Origin: Microstegium vimineum
Taxonomy: Eukaryota > Streptophyta > Magnoliopsida > Poales > Poaceae
Reading direction: 5' to 3'
Length of the DNA stretch: 64,000 bases
NCBI GenBank assembly: GCA_022036555.1
Contig: CM039128.1
Span: 7,124,839 to 7,188,838 of the forward strand
Every line of letters begins with the position of its first letter. The stretch's first letter is position 1. Position numbers and translations under genes: made by a program. The notes beneath the pieces are model-generated. The model was not told where the DNA came from and did not search any database. It saw only the letters and a program-made list of their open reading frames with translations. Below, one piece after another: positions 1-8,671 of this stretch.

Positions 1-2075
1 GCCTTATATTGATCAGGACAACCGATTTCCACTTTCCTTCAATCTTACCGATAGAAATATACCACAAAATGAGTCGATCATGAAGGCCACCATCATTCCT
101 TGGGCCATCCCAGTTAACATATTTGGGACCGGGAAGAATACTTCTCCAACTTATGAGTTTTACTATCCATCGGCAGCAGCAAGGCAGTTGGCATTTGGTC
201 AGTTGCCGATCAAGTTCAGCTATGCCAATGTAATCAAACCAAGAGAAGTCATTTCCAGTGCCATGGACTGGAATAGGATCATCAATCTTTCTCCCATGCC
301 GATACATCAAACATTGATTTATCTTCTTGGGCACCAACATCCTTCATCACGGAATCATACAAATCCTGGTGGCAAGAATGGAAAAATCAACTATTCCCCA
401 AGTCGTCGCGTTACTATCGGCATTTGATCGATGCCGATCACATCATTCCCGATGATGCAGTAAGTTCTTCATTCTAATGTATCTCTTATTATTTACTTCT
501 ACTATCGGCATCTGACCCTCTTTTACTAACAGGCTGACGATCCAATCCCTTGAACGAGCAAGAGCGGCAAGCATTTCAATCTTCGAATGATGAACCCCAT
601 ATCAATCATCGGCAACAAGGCTCCTTCGTTGGCTGCCTTCACCCTCAAAGGGTACCCAAGGTCACCCTCAAGCCCAGGCCGACACCAGCTAGGACCACCA
701 CTACTCCATCGACCGTTGCCGCCATCTTGGCGCAAGCTTTCACAGTAAGTCCTTCTCGCATTTATACTGATTACAAACCCTCATCGATAATGTTTGTTTT
801 ATTTAACTTGCACCAAATATCTCTTGCAGGCAACGGGCTCATCGGCAGCTGCTCCAAATGTACAAGCTTCTCCGACTCACGCTGCCGATGCCCCCCGAGC
901 TTCACAATCGAAACGCCTCGGTTCACCAACTGCTGCTCCAAAGAAGAAGCGCTTGAGGCTAGCCACTCCATCCATATCACCAACTCCTATTGATACACCA
1001 ACACCAGAGCCAGCATCGGCGTCCATCCCCGATCAACCATCGGTTGAGATTCCCAACTAGGGAACACTACCATCACCACATGAGTTGGATGAAACAACAA
1101 AAACAGCATCGGCATCGGCACCAGCATCAGTACCAGACGAAATTCCCAGCCAGAGATCGGTACTATCGCCACAAAGGCCAGTCCTAATAGCGGAAACATC
1201 ACCAGCACCAACTGTTCCTCCAACAGAGGCAAGTTCATCGGCAACCATTGCCGATCTTCAAGACCACGCTATGCCAGCTAACTTTCCAAGTCTCAGGCAA
1301 GAGATCCGCTTCAAGATGGTAAGCCGATTGTCATAACACTTGCAACACAAACTCATGCCCGGCAAGCCCTAATCTTCTTCTTTTTCAGGCCCAAGACTCT
1401 CCGAACAGTTTGTTCTCCTTCGCCATCGACATCCCAGAAGATGGTGAAGAAGAGATTTCCACTCAAGCCTCAATCACGGTATCGGCAGAATTGAAGGCCA
1501 AACTTGAAGCATTGCTCCTTCTACTGCAACAAGATACTTCGCAATTAGTCCAAGATTCCAGCGCAACAAAAGTAGCCTTCAAGGAAATCCAAGACCAACT
1601 GCTTGCCGATATTGAAGAGACACTCTTCCAAGCGGCATTCCTCGAGAGTCGGCAGCTGCAATACCAAAGGGCTTCACGTCGCATTGTCGAAAGAGCTGCT
1701 TAGGCGGGATTTGAAGAAGAAATACTCAAGTTCAAACAAGTCGCCGATGAAAAGCATAAGGGCATCGGCCGTCTAGAAGCTTCCAGCATTGACCTTGAAC
1801 AAGAAATTTCCCGTCTATCGGCAAAGAAGGAGAATCTATTGACAGAGCTGAAACAAGTTGATGAAGCTTTAAGTTTAGCTAACCAAAAGAAAACTCAACT
1901 TCCCGACGCCACCAAGATCTTGCAACAAGAGAGAGATGCTGCCGCTCGCGAGGCTCTGACATTGAGGAAGAAAGTCAAACCAATAGAAGGTACTGTCGAT
2001 GACGACGCCAAGGAACTAGAGGAAGTGGACCAGATTCGCCTGCGTGCGATATCATCCATCCAATCCTTGTTGTAA
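1..2075 (+). pseudogene. Antisense spliced gene of gypsy-1: plant-mobile-domain-like plus coiled coil (broken)
   Basis: This lies opposite to pol, between integrase and the off-window 3' LTR. Visible exons end or start at plausible splice sites: an exon to 459 (GTAAG donor at 460), 533-744, 831-1318 and 1390-2075, each later one preceded by CAG. The first exon resembles the plant mobile domain family (conserved stretch with AAARQLAFGQLP, then SSAMDW). The middle exons are Pro/Ser/Thr-rich with a basic PKKKRLR patch that could be a nuclear signal. The last exon is a Glu/Lys/Leu-rich coiled coil. Breaks are a frame change near 330-350, a frame error just after 533, and an in-frame TAG at 1701-1703. 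Antisense ORFs at this position are known in Tat elements; the function is unknown. The 5' exon is off the window, but gypsy-2 shows it at 26006. Confidence 0.75.
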
Positions 2076-2207
2076 TCTATTGTAACCCGTCATGTCGGCA
2101 ATTTGCAAACCTTAACATTTGATTTTGCATGCAATATAACGTTAACACGCCTTCTGCTGATATTCTGTATGATTGTTATCTTATCGGCACTTATACTTTG
2201 TGTTGTT

Positions 2208-3608
2208 TTATGCATCTACCCAGATAGTAGGATAATACTTCTTTAAATATTTACCGTTGATTGCTCTGGGAAACGCAACCCCTTCGAGGGTCTCCAAAAG
2301 ATAGGCATTACCAGGAACTGACCGATTTATCCGAAACGGACCCTCCCAATTAGGAGACCATTTTCCAAACTTAGAACTCTTAGTCCCAATCGGTAAAATC
2401 AATTTCCATACCAGATCACCATCGGCAAATTCCTTCAATTTTACTTTCTTGTCATACCACCTAGCGACCCTTTTCTTGTTTTCTTCAATGCTGATCAAAG
2501 CCCTTAACCGATGACTCGCTAGATCTTCTAACTCATCCTTCATAAGAGTACCATAATCATCGGTTGTCAATTGGTCCTGAGAAGATAATCGCCGAGAACC
2601 AGTTTTAATTTCCCAAGGCAAGACAGCATCATGCCCATAGAGAAATTGATATGGCGAAACCTTAGTTGCACCATGACAAGCCATCCGATATGACCATAAA
2701 GCTTCATTCAACACTATATGCCACCTCCTAGGGTTTTCTTCAATCTTGCGCTTGATAAGCTTGATAATTCCCTTATTAGTTGTCTTGGCCTGACCATTAG
2801 CTTGAGCATAATAAGGAGAAGAGTTTAAAACCTTGAACCCCATACCGATCGAAAAATCCTCAAACTCTCCCGACGTAAACATGGTTCCTTGATCAGTCGT
2901 AATAGTTTGAGGAATACCAAATCGGTAAATGATATGCTCTTTTACAAAATTTATCATATTCGCCGACGTAACCGTCTTCAAAGGAATTGCTTCAACCCAC
3001 TTTGTAAAGTAATCGGTAGCGACAAGTATAAACTTATGCCCCTTGCTCGATGGCGGATAAATCTGACTGATGAGATCAATATCCCACCCTCTAAACGGAC
3101 AAGGCTTGATTATAGGATTCATTGCCGATGCAGGTACCCTCTGAACATTACCGAATTTCTGACAATCTTGACATCCCTTGTAGTATTTGAAGCAATCCTC
3201 AAGAATTGTCGGCCAGTAATACCCATTCCGTCTAATCATCCACTTCATCTTGAATGCCGATTGATGTGCTCCACACACTCCTTCATGAATTTCGCCCATT
3301 AACTCTTTCGATTCTTCTGTACTAAGGCATCTGAGCAAAACTCCGTCAATGGTCCGATAATATAATTCATCATCAAGGAGCACATATTTGGTAGCTTGAA
3401 ACCTTAACCGCCTCTCAACCTTTCTAGACGGATTTCTCAAGTAATCGGCAATTTCTTTTCTCCAGTCATCGGCAACCATCACCGATGTTATGACTTCTTG
3501 AATTGGCTGATACCCTGAAGCGTTCTGTGCCAACCGATTAGCTTCTTCATTATATAACCTGGGAATGTGTTCAAGGCGGTATTCTTTAAATTCTTTCAAT
3601 AACTGCAA
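2208..3608 (-). CDS. pol: Gypsy-1 integrase (C-terminal part of pol), catalytic Glu lost
   Basis: The integrase inserts element cDNA into host DNA. The 466-residue frame shows an HHCC zinc-binding region (His108, His115, Cys146, Cys149), then the DDE core: Asp178 in WDIDLI and Asp239 in TTDQGT. Exactly 35 residues after Asp239, where Glu is required in NGQAE, the residue is Lys275 (codon at 2784-2786). A C-terminal WEGPF...Y stretch matches the GPF/Y module of gypsy integrases. The frame continues from the second RNase H upstream (same frame) but a TGA near 3640 separates them. The true protein is part of a polyprotein, so the Met start is not biological. With the Lys substitution, catalysis would be lost even without the stops. 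Confidence 0.93.
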   Translation of the reverse strand: MQLLKEFKEYRLEHIPRLYNEEANRLAQNASGYQPIQEVITSVMVADDWRKEIADYLRNPSRKVERRLRFQATKYVLLDDELYYRTIDGVLLRCLSTEESKELMGEIHEGVCGAHQSAFKMKWMIRRNGYYWPTILEDCFKYYKGCQDCQKFGNVQRVPASAMNPIIKPCPFRGWDIDLISQIYPPSSKGHKFILVATDYFTKWVEAIPLKTVTSANMINFVKEHIIYRFGIPQTITTDQGTMFTSGEFEDFSIGMGFKVLNSSPYYAQANGQAKTTNKGIIKLIKRKIEENPRRWHIVLNEALWSYRMACHGATKVSPYQFLYGHDAVLPWEIKTGSRRLSSQDQLTTDDYGTLMKDELEDLASHRLRALISIEENKKRVARWYDKKVKLKEFADGDLVWKLILPIGTKSSKFGKWSPNWEGPFRINRSVPGNAYLLETLEGVAFPRAINGKYLKKYYPTIWVDA

Positions 3609-3641
3609 ACACTTCTCATGAGCCGCAATTAAAACCTCACT

Positions 3642-3905
3642 TCAGCATTCATATGTTCCAATCAATTGATTGATCACCAACATGGAATCACCGAAGATTT
3701 CAACAGCATCGGCACGTACTTCCCTGAGTAATTCTAACCCCTTCAGTAAAGCCTGGTACTCAGCCTGATTATTAGTTGAAGTAGCAATAATCGGCAACGA
3801 GATTTCATACTTTTGTCCCCGAGGTGAAATTAGAACAATGTTGATGCCTGCTCCTTCCTTGCATGTAGATCCATCAAAGAATAAGGTCCAAGGAGCAATC
3901 TGCAC
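3642..3905 (-). CDS. pol: Gypsy-1 second (archaeal-like) RNase H domain
   Basis: An 87-residue frame contains the order WTLFFDGS, then NNQAEYQALLKGL, then FGDSMLVINQL. These are the Asp, Glu and Asp motif blocks of a type-I RNase H fold of the archaeal/plant kind. It sits between the canonical RT-RNase H and the integrase, which is the position of the extra RNase H acquired by Tat-lineage elements. The domain would degrade RNA in RNA-DNA hybrids during reverse transcription. It ends in a TGA immediately upstream of the integrase frame, so the polyprotein is broken. It is out of frame with the RT block at 4010-5155, so at least one indel lies between them. Confidence 0.85.
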   Translation of the reverse strand: MQIAPWTLFFDGSTCKEGAGINIVLISPRGQKYEISLPIIATSTNNQAEYQALLKGLELLREVRADAVEIFGDSMLVINQLIGTYEC

Positions 3906-4009
3906 GGCGCTTACTCATTGCAATGTTGGGTAACAAAATCAGCCACCACTTGACCTTTAACTGTTGTAGCCGATTCATACCTCAAATCAAACTCCGATAG
4001 CGCCAAAAT

Positions 4010-5155
4010 TCACTTGCCGATTCTTCCACTTAATATCGGCATCGACAACATATACTTAACCACATCATCTTTGCATATGATGGTGCATTCGGCTGATAGC
4101 AAATAATGTCTCAACTTAGTACAAGAGAAGTACAAACAAAGACATAACTTTTTGACGGCCGAATACCTAGCTTCAGCATCCACCAATCTTCTACTCAAAT
4201 AGTAAATCACACGTTCCTTTCCTTCAAATTCTTGGATTAAGGCTGACCCGATAACATTGTCATCGGCAGACAAATACAATCTGAAAGGTTTCCCGTGTTG
4301 AGGTGGAACCAAGACTGGAGGATTCACCAAATATTTCTTAATCTCTTCCAAAGCTAGCTGCTGCTTTTCTTTCCATATAAATTCTTGATTGACCTTCAAT
4401 TTCAACAGCGGACTAAAAGATTTAATCTTCCCAGACAGATTAGATATAAATCTTCTAATAAAATTAATCTTGCCGATCAAGGATTGCAACTCAGTCTTAT
4501 TTGTGGGAGCAACTACCTTGTTAATTGCATCAATAGATTTTCTGCCGATTTTGATGCCTCTCTGATGCACCATAAAACCTAGAAACTGGCTTGCTGATAC
4601 ACCAAATGCACACTTGTTAGGATTCATCTTCAACCCATGCTCCCTTGTGCATTCTAGGATTTTTCGCAAATCGGCAAGATGCTTCTCAAAATTTCCAGAT
4701 TTAACCGCCACATCATCAATATAGATTTCGACTATCGTGCCGATGTACTTATGAAAGATAAAATTCATTGCTCTTTGATAAGTAGCACCGGCGTTCTTCA
4801 AGCCAAAAGTCATTACGACCCACTCAAACAAACCGACATGACCTGGACATCTGAAAGCAGTCTTGTTTATGTCTTCCTCAGCCATGAATATTTGATTATA
4901 TCTAGCATTACCATCCATGAAACTAATGATTTGATATCCGGCAGCGGCATCAACCAACAGATCGGCAACTGGCATCGGATAACCATCCATCGGTGTAGCC
5001 TTGTTGAGATTCCTGAAATCAATACAAACACGAAGTTTTTCATTCTTCTTATACACAGGAACCACATTAGAAATCCATTCGGCATACCGACATTGCCGAA
5101 TAAATCCAGCCTCAATTAATTTTGTAATTTCAGCTTTAATATCAGGTAATACCAT
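4010..5155 (-). CDS. pol: Gypsy-1 reverse transcriptase with canonical RNase H start
   Basis: The 381-residue frame carries the classic gypsy RT order: LRVCIDFRNLNKAT, the palm Asp81 in SFMDG, TAFRCPGHVGLFEW, FGLKNAGATYQRAMN, and the catalytic YIDD at residues 145-148. After the thumb and connection comes the RNase H start (LYLSADDNVIGSAL, IYYLSRRL, KLCLCLYFSCTKLRHY). It ends at an in-frame TGA directly after SGRIGK, where relatives have Trp, so the rest of this RNase H (about 3900-4009) is still readable but cut off. The stop is consistent with TGG to TGA. The upstream part of the RT (5156-5420) continues in another frame. Confidence 0.93.
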   Translation of the reverse strand: MVLPDIKAEITKLIEAGFIRQCRYAEWISNVVPVYKKNEKLRVCIDFRNLNKATPMDGYPMPVADLLVDAAAGYQIISFMDGNARYNQIFMAEEDINKTAFRCPGHVGLFEWVVMTFGLKNAGATYQRAMNFIFHKYIGTIVEIYIDDVAVKSGNFEKHLADLRKILECTREHGLKMNPNKCAFGVSASQFLGFMVHQRGIKIGRKSIDAINKVVAPTNKTELQSLIGKINFIRRFISNLSGKIKSFSPLLKLKVNQEFIWKEKQQLALEEIKKYLVNPPVLVPPQHGKPFRLYLSADDNVIGSALIQEFEGKERVIYYLSRRLVDAEARYSAVKKLCLCLYFSCTKLRHYLLSAECTIICKDDVVKYMLSMPILSGRIGK

Positions 5156-5637
5156 AGGATTGCATCAGCGCGCAGGTTGCCGATGTGGTTGGAAACCAGA
5201 CTTAATAGGCAACCGATGTTCGACTATTGATCGGTCTAAACCAGACATCTCTGTATAATCCCAAGCAAAACAATCTTTATATTCCTTTAATAAATCAATC
5301 AACTATTGTTTACATTGGGAATCTAACTTAATACTAATAAAGGTTGGTCTGGGCCTACTGCCATCGTCGATATTTATCTCTAGTAAATCATCGACGGATG
5401 TGAACCCCTGTCCCAGTTTTCCATCATCGGCGAATCGATCCATTAAAACTCTTCTTCAGAACCGACTGCTTGGATCGGTGTGATTCTGTAATCAGTGACC
5501 TTGAGGAACTCTGTATCCCAGGCTTAACCTGATATGCACTTGGTATGCTCATAAGTCTCCGATTCTGCCGATGCAACTGTTGATGGGGTTTCACTCTGGA
5601 CAACTTCAATTTTGTCTCCAACCCATTGCACAAGGCT
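5156..5637 (-). pseudogene. Gypsy-1 protease-RT linker, frame-broken
   Basis: On the minus strand this holds the end of the protease block and the lead-in to RT, with stops in all frames. No frame longer than about 100 residues crosses it. The matching part of gypsy-2 (about 38050-38530) shares recognisable stretches, for example around 5418 and 38325. It is element DNA, not a separate gene. Confidence 0.7.
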
Positions 5638-6423
5638 TCAATGCATTGTGGAAGGGATACAACAATTGGCATGGATCCAGTCCCTCTCCAGGAGCAGGTT
5701 GTAGGTACCTTTGCCACTGACTACGAAAAACGTTGTCGGCAAAGTTTTGTTGCCGATAGTCAATTCAACACATACGGCTCCCATAGCTGGTGACACATTG
5801 CCTTCAAAATCTTTGAGCTTCATGTCTGCCTTCACCATATCTTGGTCACCTTTCCCAAGCTTCCTGAAGATGGCGTATGGCATTATATTGATTGATGCCT
5901 CTCCGTCCACCAGCATCTTTGTCATAGGCTGCCCACCTACTTTACCTTTGATGAACAGAGCTCTTAAGTACTGTCTTTCATCATCGGCAGGCTTCTCAAA
6001 GATAGCTGTCATCGGATCTAACACCAACTGTGCCATCTTAGCAGCTTCTTCCTCAACATCGATAGGTGCCATGAATTTCATTGGCAATACGACAACCATA
6101 TTGATTTCTGTCGATGGATCCCTATCCTTGCGCTTTGGCCTCCACTGCTTGAATGGAGACTTTTCCCTTGAAGGATTTTCACTGTCATATAAATCTCCTT
6201 GGCGTTCGCACTGAATCCTTCTTTTCTGAGTCTTTGTCAGACCTTTGGGGCACCATTGAGGAAGCTTAGTTTTCCAAACAGGCTGGTACTGTTTTTTGCC
6301 ACTTGTATCGGCACCACGCCTTCTGTTTGGATCTCTAGAGAATATCTCCTCATCGGGTACTCTTGCATTGGCCATCTCCTCAAGCTCCTCTTGACCAACA
6401 CGCCTGCCAAGCCTGTCATGCAC
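5638..6423 (-). CDS. gag-pro: Gypsy-1 retropepsin-like protease region
   Basis: The 261-residue frame has a basic, Arg/Lys-rich N-terminal half followed by a retropepsin-like fold. Near residue 168 the line MLVDGEASINIMPYAIF stands where relatives have an aspartic protease signature of the LVDGGA.NIMP type. Further on come FEGNV, VELTIGNKT, TTFFVVSGKGTYNLLLERDWIH, the flap and C-terminal strand blocks. The protease would cut the Gag-Pol polyprotein. Glu replaces the usual small residue after DG, which may impair it. It overlaps the frame at 6237-6935, so there is a frame shift between gag and pro in this copy. Confidence 0.85.
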   Translation of the reverse strand: MHDRLGRRVGQEELEEMANARVPDEEIFSRDPNRRRGADTSGKKQYQPVWKTKLPQWCPKGLTKTQKRRIQCERQGDLYDSENPSREKSPFKQWRPKRKDRDPSTEINMVVVLPMKFMAPIDVEEEAAKMAQLVLDPMTAIFEKPADDERQYLRALFIKGKVGGQPMTKMLVDGEASINIMPYAIFRKLGKGDQDMVKADMKLKDFEGNVSPAMGAVCVELTIGNKTLPTTFFVVSGKGTYNLLLERDWIHANCCIPSTMH

Positions 6424-7223
6424 GTTGAGCTTGCCCCCAGCCGATCATGCGCTGATTTCTTCTCTTTGATTGGCGTGCGATAGCTTGATGCCTGATCATC
6501 AAAGCAAGGTTTCTTTTCTAACCGATCGGCAGGGTAGTATCCATTACATTCAGGGCAATTATCGGCAGTAGGTAATTTAATACCTTCTTCCCAGCAATGA
6601 ACGAAGAAGGGACACCTCCAATGGTCTTTATGCCGAAGCCACTCTTGACGCCTCTCTTCCTCCTGCCGCCGATATCGTTCTTCCTGCGATTGCCGATAAT
6701 CCTGTCTTGGCCGCCTATGCGTGATTATAACACCAGGAGCCCTCTTGGCATTATTGCTTTCATCGGCAACTCTCTTGCCCTTTCTGTCATCGGCAAACTT
6801 CTTCACATCACGCTCAGCTACCTGATGGTTTGGATCCACCGATGCATTCTTCCTGGCAGCTTCCGATGTCAGCACCTTAGTTTTCCCACTAGTCTCCACA
6901 ATATTATTTGGAAACGGGTGCTGCTCAATCTTCATCGGCTTCTGGGCTTTGGAATTTTCAAACTTGATTCGCCTAGATTCAATTTCCGATTGTAACTGCT
7001 GCCTAAAGGCTTTGCAATCATTGGTACTGTGCGAAGTTGCATTGTGCCACTTGCAGTACTTGATCCTTCTGAGCTCTTCGGCCGATGGAATTACCTAGTT
7101 AGGCGTCAGCCTAATCCTCCCTCCTTGAAGCAATAGGTCAAACATCCTATCGGCCTTGGTGATATCAAAGGTGAACTTCTCAGCTTCTTTCTGGCCAAAC
7201 GAACAAGATATCGGCTTCTTATC
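6237..7223 (-). pseudogene. gag: Gypsy-1 gag C-terminal region with zinc-knuckle-like motifs, broken
   Basis: On the minus strand, near 7030-7070, a CKWHNATSHSTNDC segment has the Cys/His spacing of the nucleocapsid-like knuckle of this family. A second Cys/His cluster (CPFFVHCW ... CPECNG) lies near 6535-6610. Between them is a basic, Arg/Glu-rich stretch. The region is interrupted by an in-frame TAG near 7097 and a TAA just below 7224. It would bind element RNA for packaging. No single frame spans it, so this Gag is inactive. Confidence 0.75.
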
Positions 7224-8603
7224 TTATACCCATTCAGCAGTGCCGTTACTTAGCTCCTCATCTGACTCAGAATCTTTCGTTTTCTTAGTCAAAGACACCT
7301 CTTTATCCCAATTTTCTCTAGGCTCGAAAACCTTGGTGTCTTGATCTTGCCGATGTACAAGCTCGTTTTCAACTGGCTGAGCCGGTTGACATACTTTTTC
7401 ATGTTTTTGTGATGAATAGGCCGGAGCAACCGACACATTTGCGACATCAGTCTGTTGAACACCCACTGGGATGTACTGTGACATTATATTCATCGGCTGA
7501 TATGCCGATATCTCATTGTGCGCGTTCGCCTGAGGGTATCGCAGCGAAATACTACTTATCGGCTGGGGTGCCGATATTTCACTCTGCAGACTCGTTGGCG
7601 GATGATACTGCGGAGCTCTCGCCACTTGGTATCTAGGTTGCACAACTTGCTGCTGAATCGGTAATTGACCGATCCAACTTACGCTAGATGTCATCGGCAT
7701 ATGACTTGCCGATGGTTGATAACCAGCTGTCGCTTGCTGCCCTTGTACCCTTGAATGATCGCCTTGATTTGCGGGTACCACAACTTGAGCAGCAATTGCC
7801 GATATAGGCTGATTAACAGTTGTCATGCCTTGTTGCATCGGCAAAGAACCTGCCGATGGTTGCACATACGCTACTCTGGGTATTGCCATCTGAAGATTCC
7901 CTGACGGCAACTGCACCGTTGGAGAGGATGTAGCGTAATGCATTACTGGAATCATCGGCTGTGCAAGTGTTGCCGATGCCACGGGAATCTCCCACCCTGC
8001 ATTGATATCTTGGACCAGTTTGGAATCAGCAGATGGACTTGGAGGCATACCATATCCCCACCAGTTGGCGGAAGTTGGCTGACTCTGGGTCACAGGTCCA
8101 GACATTGCTGACGCCACCAGATTTGCATCCAATTGAGTAATGTTTACTGGGTCCGATCTTGGCGACGTGATCTCATCGGCAGACCGGTTCATATGCGGTG
8201 AAGACACCCTTGGAACCGCCGATGGGATCATAACAGATGCCCATCCGAGTTGACGATACGCCGGATCGACATAATATGGTGCTTGTCTTTCCTTGAAAGT
8301 TTGCTTGACAGCATTGTATATAGTATTGGACAACACATTGGATTGGCTAATTAACACATGATTTAATGCAGAATTAACCATCTCTTGTAATTTACCAGGA
8401 TCAGCGTCGAAAGTGACCTGCCGTGGCAACGACGGATCTTGCTTCTGGACTGCTTCGCCGATTCTGTTTAGGCTGAAGGACTTGAGATATAACTGTTTGT
8501 ACTCCTCCATAGCCCGCTCCATAGCTTGCTTCTGATCATCTCTCAGATTTTCTTCGGAGACTTCAATGGCATTCTTCGGATTGATCTCAGCAGTATTGTC
8601 CAT
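7224..8603 (-). CDS. gag: Gypsy-1 Gag N-terminal region lacking the capsid domain
   Basis: A 459-residue frame starts 68 bases inside the LTR, the expected place for gag. The N-terminal 130 residues are charged (RDDQKQAMERAMEEYKQLY) and match the family. The remainder is Pro/Gln/Ser/Ala-rich, with many Ser-Ala and Pro-Met pairs produced by the ATCGGCA/TGCCGAT motif. It ends in an acidic tail before the knuckle region. I see no capsid (Retrotrans_gag) motif here. The related copy shows a recognisable capsid stretch (FSWFISLPP, then about 30 residues on IANDESVENF) at about 40440-40690, and its matching interval is about 0.57 kb longer, so gypsy-1 probably has an in-frame capsid deletion. Confidence 0.8.
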   Translation of the reverse strand: MDNTAEINPKNAIEVSEENLRDDQKQAMERAMEEYKQLYLKSFSLNRIGEAVQKQDPSLPRQVTFDADPGKLQEMVNSALNHVLISQSNVLSNTIYNAVKQTFKERQAPYYVDPAYRQLGWASVMIPSAVPRVSSPHMNRSADEITSPRSDPVNITQLDANLVASAMSGPVTQSQPTSANWWGYGMPPSPSADSKLVQDINAGWEIPVASATLAQPMIPVMHYATSSPTVQLPSGNLQMAIPRVAYVQPSAGSLPMQQGMTTVNQPISAIAAQVVVPANQGDHSRVQGQQATAGYQPSASHMPMTSSVSWIGQLPIQQQVVQPRYQVARAPQYHPPTSLQSEISAPQPISSISLRYPQANAHNEISAYQPMNIMSQYIPVGVQQTDVANVSVAPAYSSQKHEKVCQPAQPVENELVHRQDQDTKVFEPRENWDKEVSLTKKTKDSESDEELSNGTAEWV

Positions 8604-8647
8604 TAAGCTTGTAATGGGTTAAACTGTGGCCAAAAGATGTGATATTG

Positions 8648-8671
8648 TCCCACTGGGCGTGCCAAAAGAGG
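8648..8671 (-). promoter_or_regulatory. Candidate primer-binding site of gypsy-1
   Basis: Directly inside the LTR, reading minus strand, is a short spacer followed by TTTTGGCACGCCCAGTGGGA. A site starting TGGCACG would pair with a tRNA ending in CGTGCCA. The position is right for minus-strand priming. I do not assign the tRNA. Confidence 0.55.

Noticed and set aside
4679..5119. Plus-strand ORF opposite gypsy-1 RT
   Set aside because: Mirror of the strongly conserved RT frame; no independent domain.
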